Part shown: positions 60,869-64,000 of the stretch, piece after piece
Layout: each line of letters opens with the position of its first letter
Numbering within the stretch: the stretch's first letter is position 1
Source of the DNA: Boothiomyces macroporosus
Taxonomy: Eukaryota > Chytridiomycota > Chytridiomycetes > Rhizophydiales > Terramycetaceae
DNA length: 64,000 nucleotides
Reading direction: 5' to 3'
NCBI GenBank assembly: GCA_027604185.1
Contig: JADGKB010000053.1
Coordinates: forward strand, 33,700-97,699
Program-made: the position numbers and the translations under genes
Notes under the pieces: model-generated
What the model was told of the DNA's origin: nothing
Databases searched by the model: none
Seen by the model: the letters and a program-made list of their open reading frames with translations, nothing else

Positions 60869-61534
60869 ATGAGAATACTAAAGAATTTAATCTCCAAAAA
60901 TTCAAGGAGGAATTACAATGTAATAATACAAATGCATGAATATATGGACTGGCCAACTGCCATTCTAACAACAACAATAATAGGAAGAACTCTATTCACT
61001 CTCCCATTTGCTTACTTGCAACAACAACGAAACGCAAAGCTAAGAGCAGTTCAACCAATTATTAATGCCTGGAAAAATACTCTGGTAAAGTACCCAGATG
61101 CAGAGATGAAATATAGAAAGAAGCTTGCAGAACTAAAGAAAGGGTTTAATATTCAAACATGGAAATCTATTTCATTGCCTTTCTTGCAGATTCCATTCTT
61201 TGTAATGATGACTATGCAAGTCCGGCAAGTTGTTGGATCGAGTGTGTTTGCAGATACTGTTTTACCTGGAGTGAAAGAGGAAGGTATACTGTGGATGGAG
61301 GATTTATCTATGCCTGATCCTACGCTGATTGCTCCTATAATGATTGGATTGCTGCATTTGGCCAACATTGAATTTAATAAGGTTGGAAAAGTATTTATGC
61401 GGATATTATCGCTGGTTTCTGTTATTGTTGCCAGCCAAGTTAGCAGTGGTATTGTGTTTTATTGGCTGTGTTCTGCTCTATATTCATTGGTGCAAAACCT
61501 GATATTTCATGAATATTTCAAGAATAAAGTGTAG
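60869..61534 (+). CDS. COX18: YidC/Oxa1-family insertase, COX18-like
   Basis: 221 aa, intronless. Inner-membrane insertase of mitochondria. MHEYMDWPTAILTTTIIGRTLFTLPFAY opens the family core, followed by FLQIPFFVMMTMQVRQVV, LHLANIEFN and SSGIVFYWLCSALYSLVQNLIF, about five membrane helices. The short C-terminus without a long basic ribosome-binding tail suits COX18 rather than OXA1. A short N-terminal stretch (MRILKNLISKNSRRNYN) could be part of the targeting sequence. Confidence 0.8.
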   Translation: MRILKNLISKNSRRNYNVIIQMHEYMDWPTAILTTTIIGRTLFTLPFAYLQQQRNAKLRAVQPIINAWKNTLVKYPDAEMKYRKKLAELKKGFNIQTWKSISLPFLQIPFFVMMTMQVRQVVGSSVFADTVLPGVKEEGILWMEDLSMPDPTLIAPIMIGLLHLANIEFNKVGKVFMRILSLVSVIVASQVSSGIVFYWLCSALYSLVQNLIFHEYFKNKV

Positions 61535-61707
61535 TTCAAGTTTATCTTTAGCAAAATTAATCTTTGTACCAGGAGCTCTTTGGGATTCCAGTCCCGAAAA
61601 TATGAATACCAGTCCGATGGAAAGCATTTAAAGATATTGTTCCGTATAGCTCAAGTAATCATTCCAGAAGAAAACGATACTAGAAAAGTATATACAAAAC
61701 CAAAGTA

Positions 61708-61911
61708 TTAATTTATTTCCATTTTATAAGTATTCTCCTCCAGTATGTCATCTAACCGCTGTTTAATTTCCGACAGTTTACTGCTTTCAATAAAGAGATG
61801 GGTATCATCTAAATCCTCAATTACAAATTTCATCTTGGAATCCAGATCCATGATTATAGTTTTTACTGATTGATCGCACTCCACTAGAACTCCTTTAATT
61901 GCCTTTACCAT
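61708..61911 (-). CDS. TFB5: TFIIH subunit TFB5/TTDA
   Basis: 67 aa. Smallest subunit of TFIIH, partner of Tfb2/p52 in repair and transcription. MVKAIKGVLVECDQSVKTIIMDLD, EDLDDTHLFIESSKLSEIKQRLDDILEENTY is the family sequence. ATG 61911 is chosen: it begins at the conserved residue; an upstream open stretch starts only with TTG. No intron. The gene would escape a length filter of 70 aa. Confidence 0.93.
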   Translation of the reverse strand: MVKAIKGVLVECDQSVKTIIMDLDSKMKFVIEDLDDTHLFIESSKLSEIKQRLDDILEENTYKMEIN

Positions 61912-62059
61912 TTGGATTAGAAAAAAATCTGGAGAGTGATTTTTCAGAAGGAAAGATTCCAAGTAGGTTGAAAAGTAGCAATCCCCTCTAAAGAGGTCTA
62001 TTTACAGCTGTTACTCCTATCATTCAAAGACTATTTTTCAGCCCAAAAACTTTTTTTAA

Positions 62060-62599
62060 ATGAAAAAACTAATTCAAGAAATCAACGAGAATGGAATACC
62101 AATAGAATCACTGATTCAGGATATCAATGAAAACAGAGTGCCTATAGAATCACTTATCCAAGAAGAAGAACGAAAGAGAAAGAGGGAAGACGTACCCTCA
62201 ATGCTCTACGTAAACAAACCAAAGACATTCAAACCAAACTCGGATGTACTCTCCAAAGTCCAATCATTTCTGCCAGAACTAGAGAAGTCAAATAAAGAGC
62301 TTGAGGAAAAGATTAAACAAAATGTGGATGTGAATTTAGAAAAGGTCGATGGGCAGTACATACAAATGGACTTGGAGTGCGGTGTGTTTGACTTGAAAGA
62401 GGGAGAGTATCAGTATGACTCTACTCTAGTTCAGCCAGAAGACCAAGAAGAACAGAAATTGCTGTTGGGGAATGAGAGACAAGTTGAAATCAAGGAAGTA
62501 TCTGAAGAGGAATATGAAGAAGATGAGTATGAATCTGAAAGCGAAGATAATGATGATGGTAGTGAATACGAGCCATCTGAAGACTCTTATGCTGAATAA
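62060..62599 (+). CDS. NOPCHAP1-like (DUF4598) protein
   Basis: 179 aa, intronless. The core SDVLSKVQSFLPELEKSNKELEEKI and YIQMDLECGVFDLKEGE matches NOPCHAP1/C12orf45, a chaperone for box C/D snoRNP assembly with the R2TP complex. The N-terminus carries an imperfect duplication, LIQEINENGIPIES then LIQDINENRVPIES. The C-terminus is highly acidic. Assignment rests on the short core motif. Confidence 0.72.
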   Translation: MKKLIQEINENGIPIESLIQDINENRVPIESLIQEEERKRKREDVPSMLYVNKPKTFKPNSDVLSKVQSFLPELEKSNKELEEKIKQNVDVNLEKVDGQYIQMDLECGVFDLKEGEYQYDSTLVQPEDQEEQKLLLGNERQVEIKEVSEEEYEEDEYESESEDNDDGSEYEPSEDSYAE

Positions 62600-62813
62600 A
62601 AACTATTTTTTATCTCTTGCTCGAATTCAGGTTTTATGAGAGGAAATCTGAACTCGATTTATCACTAGTTTCAGAGAAATTCCAAGTAGAAGCTAACCAT
62701 AGCAATTCCTTTGTAATATTCCGTGTGGTAATATTATTGAATTTTTGATTGATACTTTTGAAATATCACAAGCGCGGACGGCAAAATAATTTGTTCCTAA
62801 AACTAAAAAAGAA

Positions 62814-63859
62814 ATGAGTGATATAAAAATCAGATCAAGGACTACTTCAAAGCAGCCATTACTTAAGCCAGAACAATGCGATAAACCAATAAAACTAACT
62901 TGCTATCAAGATTACAAGCAGTTTAGCAATCATGAAAATTCAATCAACATATACACTACTACAAAAAAGTATGCTCCTCATTGGTTTGGTGATACGGATT
63001 ATATTTTGCATGGGTACAGGAGACAAACAAATTCCTTTAGGGGCTGCATGCTATCGCTCACGTATCTCCACAACGAAACTGGGAACGTTTATACTCACTT
63101 GATTGGTCTGCTAACCATCTTTCCATTGATTTACTTTACCTTTTTTCAATGGATGACTAGTGAATCAACCAGTATTTACGATTACTTGGCCATCACACCG
63201 TTCTTTATTGGATCTATTGTTTGTCTAGGATGTTCAACAGTCTTTCATTTATGTACTTGTCATTCTCGACATGTATCTGTTGCTTGCAACAAAGCTGACT
63301 ATGTTGGGATAGTATTTTTACAAGTGTAAATATTGTTAATTTAGTGGGTCTTTTGTACCATGTTTATACTATGGTTTCTATTGCGATTCTTTCTATAGAA
63401 GCTTGTACTTGTTTGCAATTAGTATATGTGGTGTAGCAACTGTAATTATTGCTAATCTAGATTTATATTACTTTGGGGCACAAGTATGCTACTCCACAAT
63501 ATCGATGGTTACGCACTGGTGTATTTACTCTCTTGGGATCTTTGGGAATTGTCCCGCTGTTTCATCATGTATGGAGATATGGTGTTAATATGGCGCTAGA
63601 GTCATTTGCGGTAGAGTATGTGTTGATGATGGGGGCTTCGTACCTCGTTGGAGCTTTTATATATGCCTATCGCATACCAGAACGTTGGATTCCGCATGCC
63701 TTTGACATATTTGGTCATTCACATCAAATATGGCATTTGTGTGTTTACTCTGGTGTAATAAGTCATTATTTTGCTGTCTTTAGAATGTACTATTGGTGGC
63801 ACAACAATAATCCTCAATGCCTAGTGTCTGACCAGGAAATGATTAATTGGTTCAACTAA
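62814..63859 (+). CDS. PAQR/adiponectin-receptor-like membrane protein (Izh type)
   Basis: 335 aa in three exons, seven membrane helices. PAQR motifs: HNETGNVYTHLIG, the zinc-site STVFHLCTCHS and later FDIFGHSHQIWH (H-x-x-x-H), and RWLRTG. Introns of 19 nt each: one after FLQ (GTAAATATTGTTAATTTAG) and one after GVAT (GTAATTATTGCTAATCTAG); removal gives 336 codons. Yeast Izh proteins take part in zinc and sterol signalling, some as ceramidases. Confidence 0.92.
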
Positions 63860-63949
63860 TAAAGGGGAATTATGAATTGGTTGTACTTTCTAACCATCTC
63901 ACTGATAATCAAAACATAAAACCTACCTTTAGATTTCAAAAAAGGAATG

Positions 63950-64000
63950 CTCTTTGTCGGGGAATCGAACCCCGGTCTTCCGCGTGACAGGCGGAGATAC
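63950..64000 (-). tRNA. tRNA-Asp(GTC), 5' part beyond window
   Basis: Minus strand. Anticodon arm CCGC-CTGTCAC-GCGG gives anticodon GTC; T arm CCGGGGTTCGATTCCCCG and 3' acceptor half GACAAAG plus a G discriminator are present. The 5' acceptor half and D arm are outside the window. On the minus strand a T-run follows the 3' end, as expected for Pol III termination. Confidence 0.87.

Overview
This is nuclear DNA of a fungus-grade eukaryote, not a bacterium. About 40 protein genes lie on both strands and nearly all are cut by introns. Zn2Cys6 transcription factors, a Spa2/GIT-type polarity protein, an M36 fungalysin, a UCS-domain myosin chaperone without TPRs and a class I myosin with TH1 and SH3 domains point to fungi. 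A p25-alpha/TPPP protein, a ZSWIM2-like ligase, an IQ-rich protein and cyclic-nucleotide-gated channel modules are typical of lineages with flagellated cells, so a zoosporic early-diverging fungus (chytrid, blastoclad or related grade) fits best. That placement is inference and I cannot name a species. The DNA is AT-rich and uses the standard code.

The dominant signal is the introns. I joined about 120 by hand and all but two are 19-23 nt, most often 20. They begin GTA or similar and end in a compact block such as TTAATTTAG or CTAACAAG, which puts a branch-like TAA a few bases before the AG. Removing them closes the frame exactly in more than 25 genes, including a 2,302-codon one. Without this rule the window looks like broken ORFs. 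Exceptions: two abutting introns (601-642), one 56-nt intron (44219-44274) and one GC-AG intron (53471-53490).

Layout. 1-7.7 kb: BAP31 (cut by the left edge), mitochondrial uS17, a SPRY/IQ protein, a SWI3/RSC8 chromatin subunit and an EF-hand-like protein. 7.7-17.5 kb: myosin I, CDC43, acetoacetyl-CoA synthetase, a duplicated 102-bp non-coding element, a WW-MyTH4-RhoGAP protein and TPPP. 17.6-28 kb: ZSWIM2-like ligase, two head-to-head ABCG transporters whose start codons are 17 bp apart, and a P4-ATPase. 28-36.3 kb: TBCB, LLPH-like protein, CDK11, a class V PLP enzyme, IPI1 and three hypotheticals. 36.4-43.5 kb: three tandem paralogous zinc-cluster regulators and a secreted fungalysin. 43.8-50.5 kb: Spa2/GIT, UNC45/She4 and an HSL-like hydrolase. 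50.5-57.7 kb: a giant protein with two channel modules and nine cyclic-nucleotide-binding domains. 58-64 kb: ABHD4/5-like lipase, RFT1, COX18-like insertase, TFB5, NOPCHAP1-like protein, a PAQR receptor and a tRNA-Asp cut by the right edge.

Packing is extreme: convergent stops lie 12-60 bp apart and several divergent starts 17-30 bp apart. Functionally linked genes include myosin I and its UCS chaperone, the RhoGAP and Spa2/GIT polarity factors, and TBCB and TPPP (tubulin). The giant channel protein is the strongest candidate for something undescribed; a role in cyclic-nucleotide signalling, perhaps in zoospores, is inference.
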